DNA of 64,000 nucleotides from Dermatophagoides farinae (GCF_024713945.1 NC_134683.1:498501-562500); one strand, 5' to 3'. Positions 1 to 12,404 are shown, numbered from the stretch's first letter. Notes: generated from the letters alone by a model not told the origin. Made by a program: numbers and translations.

Positions 1-966
1 GCCAATATACAGTGGTATCGACAATCAATCACACTAATTAACATTGAAAATTCTGTTTATTCAATTTTTTATCGATTTTTTTTGTGTTCGTTAAATTTCA
101 TCATCATCATCATCATTTTTATTTTTCACAAAATTCAATAAAAAAAAATTCATTAAATTCCATGTGATCATCGTATGATGTTTACTTGAAAAACGGAAAT
201 GTTAAAAGGATGCTGAATGGCCATTGAAAAAAAAACCATCATGGCCATTTCAATGTTAGCTTATAGCCAATTGCATCGATTATGTCCTCTCCATTTCGCT
301 ATATGCATCATCCAATGATTGATTGATTATTCAATATGAATCAATTCATTAATTATGGTCGCTGTTGAATGGCAAAGAAAAAAGAAATTTTATTTTTAGC
401 AACAAATTTCATTATTATCTGTTTTTCTGTTTTCTAATCAATTTATTATCATCGATAATTTTAATCAATTTTTTTTTATTTGATTTCCAATGTGTGATAT
501 AATCATATTTCTTTTTCATTTCATTTCATTCATGGCCAAATATCTATAAATTTGTTGATCGATCTACGTGTATTGAATTACATCAAGTTTTTTTTTATGT
601 ATTTCATTTTCCAATGTCTCGTCCTTCTTTTCTTTTTTTCGGATTAATTGATTGATCAATTTTTCCAATGATCAATGATCTGAATTGGAGGTTTAGAAAA
701 ATTTTTAGGAAAAAAACCAAAATTAAAAAAATTTGGAAAAAAAATGTCATCATCATGTCATGTTCAATTGGTGGTGCCAGTGTTGGTTTATTTTTCTCTT
801 CAAAATTGATACACATTAAACTAAATATATAAAAGAGAGGGAAATTGCTTGATATCGATCTGAATGAGTGGATGATTGATAATCACTCACTCATTCACTC
901 ACACAAACACTGCATTCATAATTAGTTCATGTGCAAAAAATTTGTTTTTCATTAAACATTATTCAA
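1..966. other. Intergenic, no gene seen
   Basis: AT-rich sequence with ATC triplet runs and A/T tracts. No reading frame here has plausible coding content or splice sites. The stretch just before 967 probably holds the RidA promoter and 5' UTR, but I see no clear TATA box. Confidence 0.5.
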
Positions 967-1522
967 ATGAGCAGCATCATTTTTATTCAAAATTTTGTTC
1001 GAAAATCATCACCATTATCCAATTTTCCGCTATTATCGACCATTAATAAACGACTATTTAAAGTCTCGTAAGTTTAGTCGATTGTCATTTTGTTTGATTG
1101 TTTGATTGATTGATTCAAATACACATAGCCAAACAATGAGTCCAAAACGTATTATATCAACACCGTTGGCACCGCAACCAATTGGACCATATTCACAAGC
1201 AGTTCAAGTTGGCAATACTGTTTATCTTTCCGGACAAATTGGTATGAATGTACGTACTAATGAAATGGTTACCGGATCAATTCGTGATGAAGCACAACAA
1301 GCATTTACGAATATGAAAGCCGTAGTTGAAGCAAGTGGTGCTAAAATGTCCGATGTTGTCAAAGTGAATATTTTCATTCGAAATTTCAATGATTTTCCTG
1401 CCATTAATGATGTGATGAAAGAATTTTTTCAATCACCATTTCCAGCACGATCAACAGTCGGTGTTGCTGAATTGCCGAAAAATGCTCGTGTTGAAATTGA
1501 AAGTATCGTTGTAATTGAATAA
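967..1522 (+). CDS. RIDA: RidA / YjgF / UK114 family 2-iminobutanoate deaminase
   Basis: Two exons, 967-1067 and 1129-1522, joined over a 61-bp GT-AG intron (phase 2), give 164 aa. RidA proteins hydrolyse the reactive enamine/imine intermediates made by PLP enzymes. The core shows GPYSQAV near its start, YLSGQIG, and the family signature PARSTVGVAELPKNARVEIE with the substrate-binding Arg at the C-terminus. The first exon adds about 35 residues rich in Arg, Lys, Ser and hydrophobics with no acidic residue, which looks like a mitochondrial presequence. A second in-frame ATG at 1136 directly precedes the usual family N-terminus, so dual cytosolic and mitochondrial forms are possible (inference). 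It stands alone; the next gene is 1.9 kb away. The family call is firm; the first exon rests on frame and splice consensus only. Confidence 0.93.
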
Positions 1523-3012
1523 ATGCGATGAGAAATTTGCATTTTCTCATTTTGTTTTTTTTAAATTGACTGAAATGATCTGAATAAATGTCCCTTTTTT
1601 TGGATTTCTCTTGTTCAACATACTTTCTCTCTATTTTTTTTGCGACAACAAAAAACCATATCTAACAGAGAGGTCAAATGTCAGCCAATGACACATACGA
1701 CGACGACTAATGCATCAACCAAATGTCAAATGTGTGTACAATAAACAGAAAAACATCGAGAAAAATTTTTTTTTTAAAAAAGACAAATCCGGTTATCAAA
1801 TGGAATGTTTTGAAAATTTCAATTTATTCAAATAATTCTAGATAGTAATTGAATGGGTGGATTCTTAAGAATTTCACTACCATCAAATTCACTGTGTTTG
1901 ACGTCAATTGATTGATTAAAAAACCAAATTGTTGTTGAATATTCATAAGAATTGTTGATATGTTTTTTTTTCTGCTATTTAATCAGAAAAAGATATCGAA
2001 TAAATGTGCTGAAAAAAGAGAAAAACAAAAACAACGACGACGAAGACGATGACGTAATAATTAATGGTATGGACAATCAATTAATGATGATGATGATGAT
2101 GATATGAATTCCCCAAAAAAAAGAAGAAGAAGAAAACCTGTTGCTTTCTTTTTTTTCAAATGGTTTTTTTTTCTGTTTCTGAGCTATTTTTAGACACAGA
2201 AACGACGACGACGACAACAACAAAAAGAAAATGTTTATTCCATCTTTTGTCCATCTTTAATTGGTTATAAATGGCGATTTATAGCCAATGAATATCCGTG
2301 GATATTCCGGTGATCTAATCTATCCAAAGAAAGAAGCAAAAAAAAAAATGCATTTTTCTTTTCGCGCAATATTAAAACAACAAAAAAAAAAAAAAAAAAC
2401 ATCATCGACGAGTATTAGCTCACGTATCCATATAACATACACACATACACATGGCCATATATTTTGTACATTTATTTTTCAATTAATGATTGCGATGATG
2501 ATGAAAAATGATGAATTCAAGTTATTTCTGTCGCAAAAAAAAAATTATTGCCAAAATACAATCTTTGTTTACATGTGTGGAACAAACAAACACAAACACA
2601 AACACAAAAACAAACGCACAGATGTGTCTGTCGATATTTGTTCAATTTCTTGTCAGAGAAAAGAAAAGAAAAAAAAAGTTTCAATAACACAGGATCAAAA
2701 TGATGGCCATCATTATCGTCTTTTTGTTTGTTTGTTTGTCCAATAGATTGATTTCTGATTCGATTTGTGTGTGTGTGTGTGGATGTTGCCACTGCCAATT
2801 TTTTTTTTTTTTAATTTCATTCAGTGTTGTCCATCATCATCATCATCATCAATATTTTTTTGTACTAGAAATTCTACGACAACAACAACAACAACAACAA
2901 CGATAACGATAACTATGCAATCACATGCAGAGAAATAAAAATAGCAGCATCGAAAGTATGTATAATTTTTTTTTTCGTTGCACTTTCTAAAATATTTCGT
3001 ATTTTAAATTAA

Positions 3013-3048
<36 letters not shown>

Positions 3049-3463
3049 TAGTGATGCTAGTTTGTAAAAGTCGTCGTTGTAGTTGTAGTTGTTCGATTGG
3101 ATTAGATTGAATTGAATTGAATTTGGACACACACATTTATATCATATATAAATAAAAATCTGGTTATTGGAGAACAAACAAAAAAAAATGTCATCATTCT
3201 GGTCGACATCGAATTGATTTATTGATTGATTGATTGGAAGAAAACAAATTTTTTTTTTGAAATTAGGTGTGGGAGGTTTTTCTTCAAAGTGACAATTAAA
3301 TTGTTTATATATGCAAATTCAAAACACCACCACCACCAGCATGTATTTAAAAAATTATCATCATAATCATCATCATCATTATCATCATCATCATCAACGA
3401 TTACAATCATCGATATCGTTATGTAATGATCATTTTAATTCATTATCAGCTATTATTATTAAA
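1523..3463. other. Intergenic with simple repeats
   Basis: No supported gene. It contains an ATG triplet run near 2083-2103, CAA runs near 2880-2901, a pure A tract at about 3011-3043 and poly-T tracts. Open frames here are translated triplet repeats. A TATATAAATA motif near 3145 could be the promoter of the gene that follows. Confidence 0.5.
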
Positions 3464-4364
3464 ATGATGATTATAGTGATTATAATTACCATAACAATAA
3501 TAGTGGAGCCAATTATGGCTGCACCAAAAAGTATTCCATCACAAAACTTTGATCTACCAATTAGTAAATGTAATAAAACACATGCTGATCAAAATGTACG
3601 TTGGTTATATTTTTTCGATGATCCCGATAGGATAGCGCCGGATAATGCAAAATCATTTGAACAATTTTGCAAGTAAGTTTGTTACCATTGAATTATTGAT
3701 CAATATTGATTTTTTTTTTTGGTTCATTTATTAAACTATATAGTCAAACAAATCAAAAAGAATTATATGTTAAAGAATATGCTCGCCGTTGTTTAGCAAA
3801 ATTTCCACGTCAAGTGACCAGTTTGCTTATGTTTGGTATCATACGTAAAAATAGACAATTTTGTAGTAAAACAAAATTACGTAAAGAAATGATACATGCA
3901 GCACATTGTTTGAATACAATAAAACGTAAAGGATCCAAATGTTTTTCACGTGCAATACAGGATTTTCTTATTATTAAACATATGGCCATTTCTGGACGTG
4001 TTGGTAAAACTTGTTGGTATGTTATATTGTATTGTTGCTTGTCAATTGTTTTGTGATTGTTTTACGTTTTTTTCCATTCAGCGTATATTATGCATTAGAA
4101 GAATGTCTAGTGCAACAAGCCACAGAAACACCACAATCATGTAGTAGTGAAGATGCACAAATGATTGAAAATCTAATTGAAGGTTATACTGGCCAGGTTG
4201 TATCGAGCATCTGTCAAAATTATCCAAAATCACATGATTCATGTTCAAAATTATTGCAGAAAAAAGAAATGAATAAATTGAAAAAATTAATTATAAATGA
4301 AATGAATAAAACGTATTCAATTCTGCCACCATTAATCGATATTTTGGATAGTATTCCACCATGA
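3464..4364 (+). CDS. Cysteine-rich secreted protein A (DUF1397 / 27 kDa hemolymph protein-like, tentative)
   Basis: Three exons, 3464-3672, 3744-4016 and 4082-4364, both introns phase 2, give 254 aa. The N-terminus is a hydrophobic Ile-rich signal peptide ending near PIMAAP. The mature part is helical with about a dozen cysteines: QFC at the end of exon 1, QFCSK, AHCLN and KCFSR in exon 2, a CC doublet split by the second intron, then EECL, SICQN and DSCSK. Three minus-strand genes at 22.9-27.5 kb share the exon boundaries, phases and Cys spacing. The spacing recalls the insect 27 kDa hemolymph glycoprotein family (DUF1397), but that link is from memory and unproven. The frame is open upstream to 3311 through a His-rich repeat; I chose 3464 because a signal peptide starts there. 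Confidence 0.75.
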
Positions 4365-4936
4365 ATCGATGAATCAATGAATCGTCGTCGACTATCTTGC
4401 CAGCATATACACACTGGTAATATATTTTTTTTTGTATAAATTTTTTTTTCATAATTTTCACCAGAATCGATGAATTTTTTTTTTGTTGTTATCCACACAC
4501 ACACACACACACACAAAACCGGTCAATGAATTCAATTCGTGCTAGCCATACCATACCATTACATTCATTTTGTTGTGATTAATTTACAAGAAAAAAAAAT
4601 ATTCTACATTTCAATTATCAATTATTGATTATCGGTTTTTTTTATTAATTTCACTTGATTTCATTTATTTTTTATTTTTTGAAGAAAATAACATTAATTT
4701 TGTTATAACTCAAGAGATGGCGTCACCGATTCCATGAAAAACATTTCAAATTGATCAATCAAACAGTTATTATTTGATTTGAATTGATCAAACAAAAAAT
4801 TGGTGATAACAGAAAGCAAAAAAAAAAAAAAAAAAAAAAACAAAAACAAAACATAACTTTGAACAACAACAACAAGACTAACATATATAATGATGATTGA
4901 ATGATGAATTTTGTTTTGTTTTGTTTTCGATATATA
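4365..4936. other. Intergenic, CA microsatellite
   Basis: Probable 3' UTRs of two convergent genes. It holds a CA dinucleotide repeat near 4495-4514 and an A tract near 4819-4840. No gene is seen. Confidence 0.5.
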
Positions 4937-5599
4937 TTAATTATATGGATTATTATATGGATAATAATTCTGATACGATGGTGCATGTTCTTGGTCCAAT
5001 TGTTGCTGTGTAAGTAATGAGAATACAAAACTCAATAATGATGATACACCACCACCCAATAATGGTAATATAATATTTGTCCAATGTACTAGATTCGGTA
5101 AACAGAATGAACCCATTCCAGTGATGAATGTAATCAACAACATTATGAATGAATAGATTTTCATTGTTGTTAATTTTTCACGACAAATGGCCATAAATCC
5201 AGTAACACCAGTAATGATGGCCAATATAGCGGCAACAATAACTTGTACGGTATAAACTGATGATGAATTATCTATAATATGCAATAAGTGGATGGGTGGG
5301 TGGAAAAAGGATGGTGAAAATTTGAAAATGACCAAATTTGATGTTTTTTTTCTGAACACAAACTTACCATCAAAATTAAGATCATGTTGAAATATTTCCA
5401 AACCAAATAATGAATTTCCTTTTGGTAATGGTTTTGGTGGAAATGTTTGTCGATCCAATAGAAAATAGGATACCAAACGTATGAAATGAAACATTAGCGG
5501 TAAGATTTGAGTGCCAGAAATGCCGAAAAATGTCAAGAAAAATGCCTTTAAACATCGAAATTTTGATGGCCGTCTTCCGGTTGGATCCAAACAAGACAT
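4937..5599 (-). CDS. Four-pass membrane protein, unrecognised
   Basis: Two exons on the minus strand, 5599-5368 and 5271-4937 (phase 1 intron), give 188 aa. The chosen ATG at 5599 begins MSCLDPTGRRP, and an acceptor-like CCTGTAG lies just upstream, so a 5' UTR exon is likely. Four hydrophobic segments are visible: FFLTFFGISGTQILPL and its extension, VIVAAILAIITGVTGF, IYSFIMLLITFITGMGSF, and IILPLLGGGVSSLLSFVF. A short basic N-terminus and a Tyr/Asn/Pro-rich tail (YQNYYPYNNPYN) probably face the cytosol. It resembles small tetraspan proteins in general layout, but I do not recognise the family and there is no CCG motif of true tetraspanins. Confidence 0.7.
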   Translation of the reverse strand: MSCLDPTGRRPSKFRCLKAFFLTFFGISGTQILPLMFHFIRLVSYFLLDRQTFPPKPLPKGNSLFGLEIFQHDLNFDGKFVFRKKTSNLVIFKFSPSFFHPPIHLLHIIDNSSSVYTVQVIVAAILAIITGVTGFMAICREKLTTMKIYSFIMLLITFITGMGSFCLPNLVHWTNIILPLLGGGVSSLLSFVFSLLTQQQLDQEHAPSYQNYYPYNNPYN

Positions 5600-6661
5600 G
5601 ATGATTGAATTTGAAACTACAGGGACAAACAAACAAAAAAAAACCTAGAGATTAAATCACAACAACAACAAAAGAATCGACACAAACACAAAATAAACCA
5701 CTTACAATTGAACGAATGAAAATTGAACGACAGAGAAGAACACCGCTAGACAAAAAAAAAGAATCAGAATTGAAATTCTAAATCAAGATAGAAAAAGAAA
5801 AGAAAAAAAAACTTTGCCAAAATAAAAAAAAACAGATCAGGGTTATACACAAGCGCACAAACAGACAAACAAACAAACAAACTGAAAAATGAAAATAGAA
5901 CACATACAATTTCTATCTATAGTCTAGTTGAAAACATTGGAATATTTTTAATGAATGAATGATGAGCTGTAGAATAATTGATGATGATGGTGATGGTGAT
6001 TGAATCAAACAACAACAACAACAACAGAAACGATGTCAAAATAAATTGAAATTAATCAATGTACAATCTATGTACCACCATTGATGAAAATTGAATTCAA
6101 TTTCGATGATGATGATGATGATGATGATGCTACCACCACTGACTATTTGCTGACTATTCTTTTCTCTTTCTTTTTTGTGTTTTTCACAAATCATTCGCTA
6201 CTAAACGGAAAGAAAATGAAAGCCCATTTTGGTTTGGTTTGTTTGTTTGTTTGCTTTGTTTTTCGCCATCTTCTCCATTTATTTTTCTCTATACAATTTT
6301 GTTGTTTGTTTTTTGTTTCAAAAAAAAAAAAAATTTAAATTGAATTCACTGAATGAATGAATGAATATTCACCACTTGCATACACACACACACACACACA
6401 CAGTGTTTTGAGAAGCAGAAAAAAAAACTTGAATCAACGCCAACTACAACGACGACGATGGCATTCATTTTTGTCGATGGCGTCATTAGCGCCTTGTTGT
6501 TGTTGTTGTTATTATTGCCTAAAAACAAGTGGGTTCAAGATCACGACAACAGTAACAGCAATAACAACAACATTCGATTTGAATCGACCAAGAAAAAAAA
6601 ATGTAAAACTCGATTCCCTTGAATCCTAACGCCTACACAACCAGAAAAAAAATATTAAACA

Positions 6662-6692
<31 letters not shown>

Positions 6693-6989
6693 AAGTGTGA
6701 TTTCAACAAATTTATGGAGAAAAAAAATTTGGCATTAAAATCACTAAACATTTATCGTTACCAGAACCGGAAACATTCGAAAAAAAAGAATAAAAACAGG
6801 CTGTAAAAAAAATACCATCGTAATCATCAGCGATCTAGTTTTTCTTTCTGGACAAGCAGTTAAGATCAATGATCTTTGACCTTTATGGTTAATAAAAAAA
6901 AAAAAACTATCAGGTTTGACAAGAATGAAAAAAAAACAAACAACAACCAATGATGATCATCAAATCAACTTTTAGCAATGTGGCACAGG
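5600..6989. other. Intergenic with microsatellites
   Basis: No supported gene. It has a CA repeat near 6381-6402, a GT repeat near 6664-6689, GAT triplets near 6104-6128 and several A tracts. Open frames are translated repeats. Confidence 0.5.
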
Positions 6990-6999
6990 TATATAAAAA
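6990..6999 (+). promoter_or_regulatory. TATA box of the peritrophin gene
   Basis: TATATAAAAA lies about 45-55 bp before the first exon's ATG, which leaves room for a start site near 7020 and a short 5' UTR. Confidence 0.55.
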
Positions 7000-7043
7000 T
7001 CCAAAGTTTCCGTTTAATGATCATTTTTCTTGGAATGGAAAAA

Positions 7044-7651
7044 ATGTTTCGAACAACTTTAATCATTTTGGCAACAACAACATTGTGGTTTAATTTTATT
7101 GAAACAAAATGTTTGCAAAAAAATACCAAACGAGGTAAGTAAGAATGCAGAATATTCTAAACCACGTAAGTCATTTGATTTTTTTCTCTTGTCAACGAAC
7201 GACACACACAAAAACAAAACAAAACAAAACAAAAAAAAAAAAAACAGAAGCAAATCGTGATCAATACATATGTCGTAATCAATTATTTGAACCAGGCCGT
7301 AAAGTGGCTGATCCAGAAAATTGTGATTGTTATTATGATTGTAATTATCGTCAACAACCATGTTATATGTGTTGTCCAAATGGCCAGATATTCAATCCGA
7401 AACAAGGTGATTGTGTACTACGTTCATCGTTTGATTGTAAAAATCAACCACATAGATATCGTTGTGAAGGACGTGGATTATTTGCTATGCATGAAAATTG
7501 TCGAAAATATTGGGACTGTCGTAGCAATGACAATGATGGTGAACCAATAGAAGAATCGTGTCCAGATAATTATCATTGGAATGATTGGCAAAAAATTTGC
7601 CGAAAAGATTCGGAAATTCCATTAAGTAGTCGTACTTGTTCTGATGTTTAA
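7044..7651 (+). CDS. Secreted peritrophin-like protein with two type-A chitin-binding domains
   Basis: Exons 7044-7134 and 7248-7651 (phase 1 intron) give 164 aa. An alternative in-frame ATG lies 9 bp upstream. Exon 1 codes for a signal peptide (TTLIILATTTLWFNF). The secreted part holds two CBM14 / peritrophin-A domains. The first runs from YICRNQLFEPG to SSFDC with Cys spacing typical of the family and aromatic residues around CDCYYDC. The second runs from YRCEGRGLFAM to SSRTC and contains RKYWDC and YHWNDW. Such proteins bind chitin in the gut peritrophic matrix or cuticle; mite allergens of the Der p 23 type belong to this class, but two domains make this a relative rather than that allergen. 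A TATA box sits close upstream. Confidence 0.88.
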
Positions 7652-7991
7652 TTTATTTACCGACAAATGCGTTGAAATACCGCCCACGCACATCTATATT
7701 ACAGCAAAATAAAATTCTTATGATTTTTTTTAAAAAAAAAAAAAAAATAAAGCCAAGGTTTTCGTTGACAGATAATCTCCTTATTTGATTTGAATTTTAA
7801 TCAATCAATTAATTAGGGCAATATCCGTTTATGGATTTATTTACTTATTCAAGTCTTGTTTTATTTATTTAATCAATGATATATTTAAAAAGATTTGATT
7901 GATATACATAATGATTTGTTTGTTGAATGTAAATCTAAATGAATGAAAAAAAAGAGATCAAAATTAACATGTGGAATCAATACCACTACTA

Positions 7992-8762
7992 CTATTGTAT
8001 GTTACTATTGGAAAACATTCGTTGATATTGTTGTTTCATATATTCAAGACGTATTTTTAAAATTTCAATTTTCAATCGATATTCTTCTTTAGCCAATTCG
8101 TTAAGTTCTGTTTGTTGTCGAACGATAGACGAGCCATTATTATTATCATCATCATTATTAATTTGACAAGATTTATCCACTTTCACAGGTTGAGCTTTGG
8201 AATTTTTCCTTTTTTTATTCCCACCATTATTAGTAACAGTAGTGGTGGCTGATGGTGGTTTTTTCGATTTTTTAGCCACTTTTTTAGCCTTTTTTTCTGG
8301 TTGTGGTGACGATGATGATGGTTTGATATTTTCATCATTTGAATCATCGAAATTTTCATAATGTTGTAGATCAATTTTACGTTTCTCCATCAATGGCATA
8401 CGACGCCAGAAATTTTCAATTTCCTTTGCTGTATAATTGGTGAATAATACTAGATTATAATCATGAGCTATTGATGACCAAAGTGATTGACATTGAATTG
8501 TTGTTGACTTGTAATGAACATATAGATGATGAATTAAACGATAATTTACCGGTGGTCCATCATTTATGGCCAAATTCGATTTCACCACAACAGAATTGTT
8601 AGTCCTTTTTTTCGCCGTCGAAGATGCTGCCACAACAACTTGAGCCATATTTTTATCGATATCGAATTTAGATGATTTCATCACTGGATAATGATCGGAT
8701 ACTTCAATTTTATTACCATCATGATCATTATTTTTATTACTGTTAAATTGTATTTGATACAT
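7992..8762 (-). CDS. Myb/SANT-like DNA-binding protein with C-terminal coiled coil
   Basis: A single exon of 256 aa starting at the ATG at 8762. Residues of about 75-130 form a helical block with Trp and aromatic spacing (LWSSIAHDYNLVLF, EIENFWRRMPLMEKRKI), like Myb/SANT or MADF-type DNA-binding modules. A long Lys-rich stretch follows (KKAKKVAKKSKK, KKRKNSK) that should act as a nuclear localisation signal, then an acidic Asn/Asp-rich linker. A charged helix at the end (ELNELAKEEYRLKIEILKIR) resembles the coiled coil in MSANTD-type factors. I infer a nuclear DNA-binding protein; the exact family is uncertain. It lies back to back with the Rab geranylgeranyltransferase gene, their starts 266 bp apart. 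Confidence 0.72.
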   Translation of the reverse strand: MYQIQFNSNKNNDHDGNKIEVSDHYPVMKSSKFDIDKNMAQVVVAASSTAKKRTNNSVVVKSNLAINDGPPVNYRLIHHLYVHYKSTTIQCQSLWSSIAHDYNLVLFTNYTAKEIENFWRRMPLMEKRKIDLQHYENFDDSNDENIKPSSSSPQPEKKAKKVAKKSKKPPSATTTVTNNGGNKKRKNSKAQPVKVDKSCQINNDDDNNNGSSIVRQQTELNELAKEEYRLKIEILKIRLEYMKQQYQRMFSNSNIQ

Positions 8763-9027
8763 TTTTTTGTACAAGAATCAAATCAAATCAAATTAAATTC
8801 AATTCGATCAATGAAAACAACAAAAACCGAAAAACATTAATGGCCGTTCAACGTTCGAAACACTATTTTCATCGAACGTTATTATTAACCAATCGGATTG
8901 CATCATTTTTGGTTACGTTTTATATGAACGGATTCAGCGCAGAAAATAAATCAACAGCTGTCTGGAAAATGAAAAAATTTGTTTTTTAATTGCAAAAAAA
9001 AAAATTCAATTTCTGTCCGAAAAAAAC

Positions 9028-10717
9028 ATGGTAAGAAAATTGCTTTCGAAGAATTGTTTAATTGTTTATAAATTCAAAATTTTGTACGTTGTTTAAATAG
9101 CATTCCCGAAAGAAAACATCCGTTAAAGATGAAGCCAAAGAAAAGGCAAAATTATTGAAAGCACAAAAATTTCATCAGGAATTGACCAATCAATTGATAA
9201 AAAAATCAACATGTAAAGATCTCAATTCATTGGAACCATTGGCACGATTATTGCAGATAAATCCAGAATTTGGAACACTATTCAATTATCGTAAAGAAAT
9301 TTTACTCAATTTTAAACAATCAATCGAATCATCTGATGAAGAAAATCCGGAATCCGCAGAGGAATCGTGGAAAAAATTTGATAAATTATGTCAAACAGAA
9401 TTAATGTTTACAGAAAATTGTCTACAATCCAGTCCAAAATCCTATACAACATGGCATCATCGTATATGGCTCATACAACAGATGCGTAATCCAGATTTAG
9501 AAAAAGAGATTGAACTTTGTAATAAATGTCTTTCGTTGGATGAAAGAAATTGTAAGTTTAATGATGAATGAGAAATATTTCTAAATAAAAAATCATTCCG
9601 GCCACAGTTCATTGTTGGGATTATCGCCGATTTATCGTAAAATTTGGCAAGATTTCAACAATGGATGAATTTAAATTTACATCGAAAAAAATTGTGGATA
9701 ATTTCTCCAATTTTAGTTCATGGCATTATCGAAGTAGTCTTTATCGACAATTATTGGCTGAAAATTATGATCATCAAGAATTACAATCAATGGTTAATAA
9801 GGATTTTGATCTGGTCCATAATGCCATTTTCACAGATCCAAATGATCAATCACCATGGCTTTATCTACGGTGGTTGATTGATTTTGAACAACATTTATTA
9901 TCGCTCAACAATGATGGTGATTCAAATGGATCATTTGAACATCATTTTCAAATCAATCAATTCATATGGTCTCGAAATTATCATTTATTTGCAATCGAAT
10001 TCAATAAATCATTTAGTCAATTTCCATTAGAAATTCATATCAACGGTCAACGAATTGATGATTTCATCGATTCATGTGAGTCAAAATTCAATGGAACCAC
10101 TTGGCTGGGTCAATTTGTCGAATCGACGACATTACTGGAATCAAATCAGATTGAAATTGAATTTTTCCACAACGGGAACATGATTTTACAACGAACATTT
10201 GACGGAATAACCGATCAACATTGTTTTGTTTATAATCATGATGATGATGATGATTTCGCTGCTGCAAAACGAAAACAACGAATCGATTTAGTACAGAAAA
10301 GAATTAAGGATTTAAAAATTTTATTGGAAATTGAAGCCGATTCAAAATGTAAGAAATTATGTCCGGAAATGTTATTTTTTTCAAATTCAAAAAAAATAAT
10401 AAAAATTTTTTCACCATAGGGCCAAATTATATGCTGACCATTGTGTTGGATAATAATGACAACAACAATTTGGAAACAAATTATCGTAACAATACAACCG
10501 CCATTGATAAGTTGATTTGCATTGATCCATTACGTAGTAATTATTATAAAGATTTGAGTATGTAAAATGTATGTCTGTGTGTGATATATAGAGATTAATT
10601 AATTTTTTTTTCGTCTTGTAAATTTTGAAAACAGAAAAAATGACCACATTGAAAATGAAATTATTCTCGAAAGATTTAGATCAAAAAATTATTGATCAGA
10701 TCCTGAATCCGAAATAA
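9028..10717 (+). CDS. RABGGTA: Rab geranylgeranyltransferase alpha subunit
   Basis: Five exons, 9028-9030, 9101-9551, 9608-10348, 10420-10557 and 10635-10717, give 471 aa. With the beta subunit and Rab escort protein this enzyme adds geranylgeranyl groups to Rab C-termini. Prenyltransferase alpha repeats are clear: TTWHHRIWLIQQ, FHCWDYRRF (split by an intron), SSWHYRSSLYRQ and SPWLYLRW. The end matches the family's C-terminal helix (WPNYMLTIVL, then IDPLRSNYYKDL). The first exon is only the ATG: ATG followed by GTAAG, with the acceptor at 9100 giving MHSRKK, close to the MHGR start of other family members. It is shorter than the mammalian protein (567 aa), which has an Ig-like insert and leucine-rich repeats; both regions look reduced. 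It ends 46 bp from the convergent desaturase stop. Confidence 0.93.
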
Positions 10718-10762
10718 AAGTGGAATTGTGGTGGTGGTGGTGGTGGCGGAAGAGTTGTTGTT

Positions 10763-11952
10763 TTAAGAATAATAAAATACAACAATTTTCAGTGCGGCCA
10801 ACAATACTAATCCTATTGTATTAATCATTAAGCCAATTAAATTGTCCAATAAAATGATGATTAAATTATAAAAACCAATATTCTTTGATGTTGATGATAA
10901 TGTTGAATGTTGATCATCATCATCATCATCATTATTATTATCAATCATTTTCAAAGCTTTTTCAGATCTTTTTGCAATGAATTCAGCCGATGGTTTACGA
11001 AGGTCATATGCCAATCCAAGTAGTGCACAAAAATCAATAAATGCCGTAATAATATTGAATGTTTTTTGCCATCCATGTTCGCTAGCTGAATAATCCCATG
11101 GAAATGTGTGATGATAATTGTGATAGCCTTCACCAAGTGCAAGATATACCACGAAATAATTGTCACGTGGTTCAATTTTGGGATCATATGGTCGTGAACC
11201 ATATTTATGAGCAATTGAATTAACAATGAAAGTATGATGTAGCGCTAAACAATGTCGAAGCATTACTTCTATTGTAAAACATACAAACAGTGATGATCCG
11301 GTGTACCAATGTCCCAAATACATTGGAATAATGGCCCAAGTTATCACCAATAATGGCCAATAGAATTGATCCTGAAATCGTATGATTGGATCGGCCAATA
11401 AATCATCGAAATTCAATGTTTTTTCTATGAAACAAAAAAAAAAAAATAAAATTTGTTGACAATTTATCTATTAAATTTCGAATATCAAAAAAAAACCAAA
11501 CCTTTTTCGTAATATTCTGGAGATTGATCAAAAAAAAGCCAACCAACATGGGAATAGAAAAAACCGCGCCGTGAATTATGTGGATCGGCATCGGTATCGG
11601 ACCATTTATGATGTACACGATGTAATTGAGACCATTTTAGTATACTTAATTCAAATGTCATTGTGTGACATAACATTAGAAATATTCGTAATGGTAATCG
11701 TGCACGATATGATCGATGTGACCAAAGACGATGTGCACCGGCTACTATACCGAATGAACCTAATTTGCCCATCAAATCAACAACGATAATATGTCGTATA
11801 AAAATTGACAATGGCATCGTGAAAATCAATAGATAGCAACCATAAATGGACAATGTATGTAAGATTATGAAATAAATAATGTATGACCATAATAAACGTT
11901 GTTGTTGTTTACCAACAATTGGAAAATGTTTTTCATCAACAACTGCAACCAT
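10763..11952 (-). CDS. Acyl-CoA delta-9 desaturase (stearoyl-CoA desaturase family)
   Basis: Exons 11952-11502 and 11424-10763 (phase 1 intron of 77 bp) give 370 aa. The enzyme is an ER membrane di-iron protein that puts a cis double bond into fatty acyl-CoA. All three His boxes are present: HRLWSHRSY, HRVHHKWSD with TDADPHNSRRGFFYSHVGW after it, and GEGYHNYHHTFPWDY. Four hydrophobic spans flank them. The C-terminus carries an Asp/Asn-rich run and an extra hydrophobic tail (FYNLIIILLDNLIGLMINTI). Products of this family feed membrane lipids and, in arthropods, pheromone precursors. A collapsed copy lies 450 bp upstream of its start. Confidence 0.95.
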
Positions 11953-12404
11953 TATGTTGTTTGTTTGATTTTTTTTTGTATTTAAAAAAACAGCAAAAAA
12001 CGATGAAATGAAAATTGATTTTTCATTCTTTCATTTATATATACAAATATGAAGCCATAAGATAACCATTTCTTGGAAATAGAAATATTCACCTATCTCT
12101 TATCTTTCATCTGTGTGTGCAAGCCTATTTCAAGACGAATGACTGGTTTAATAATTCTTTTTTTTTCATTTTCATTTTCACAGAAATTTTTTTGTTCTCA
12201 CTTATATAAAACTTGAAAAACCATAATAATTATGAAAAAAAAATTTATTGTTCCAAGAAATGATTTCGATCATTGAATTAATCCGAATTTGAAAAAAAAA
12301 TTCAAAAAATTCGAATTTAACGATCTACCTAGAATTGTTCATGATGATAAGATCGAATGAATATATCTTTGACTTTTTATGAAATAGTGTGGCATCTATA
12401 TCAT

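Noticed and set aside
2288-2906. Several Lys-, His- and Gln-rich open frames on both strands
   Set aside because: Low-complexity translations of A tracts and triplet repeats without splice or family support.
6081-6629. Open frames on both strands
   Set aside because: Driven by GAT, CA and GTT repeats; no domain or conserved feature.
11571-11789. Plus-strand frame of 72 codons
   Set aside because: Antisense shadow of the desaturase exon with His boxes on the other strand.
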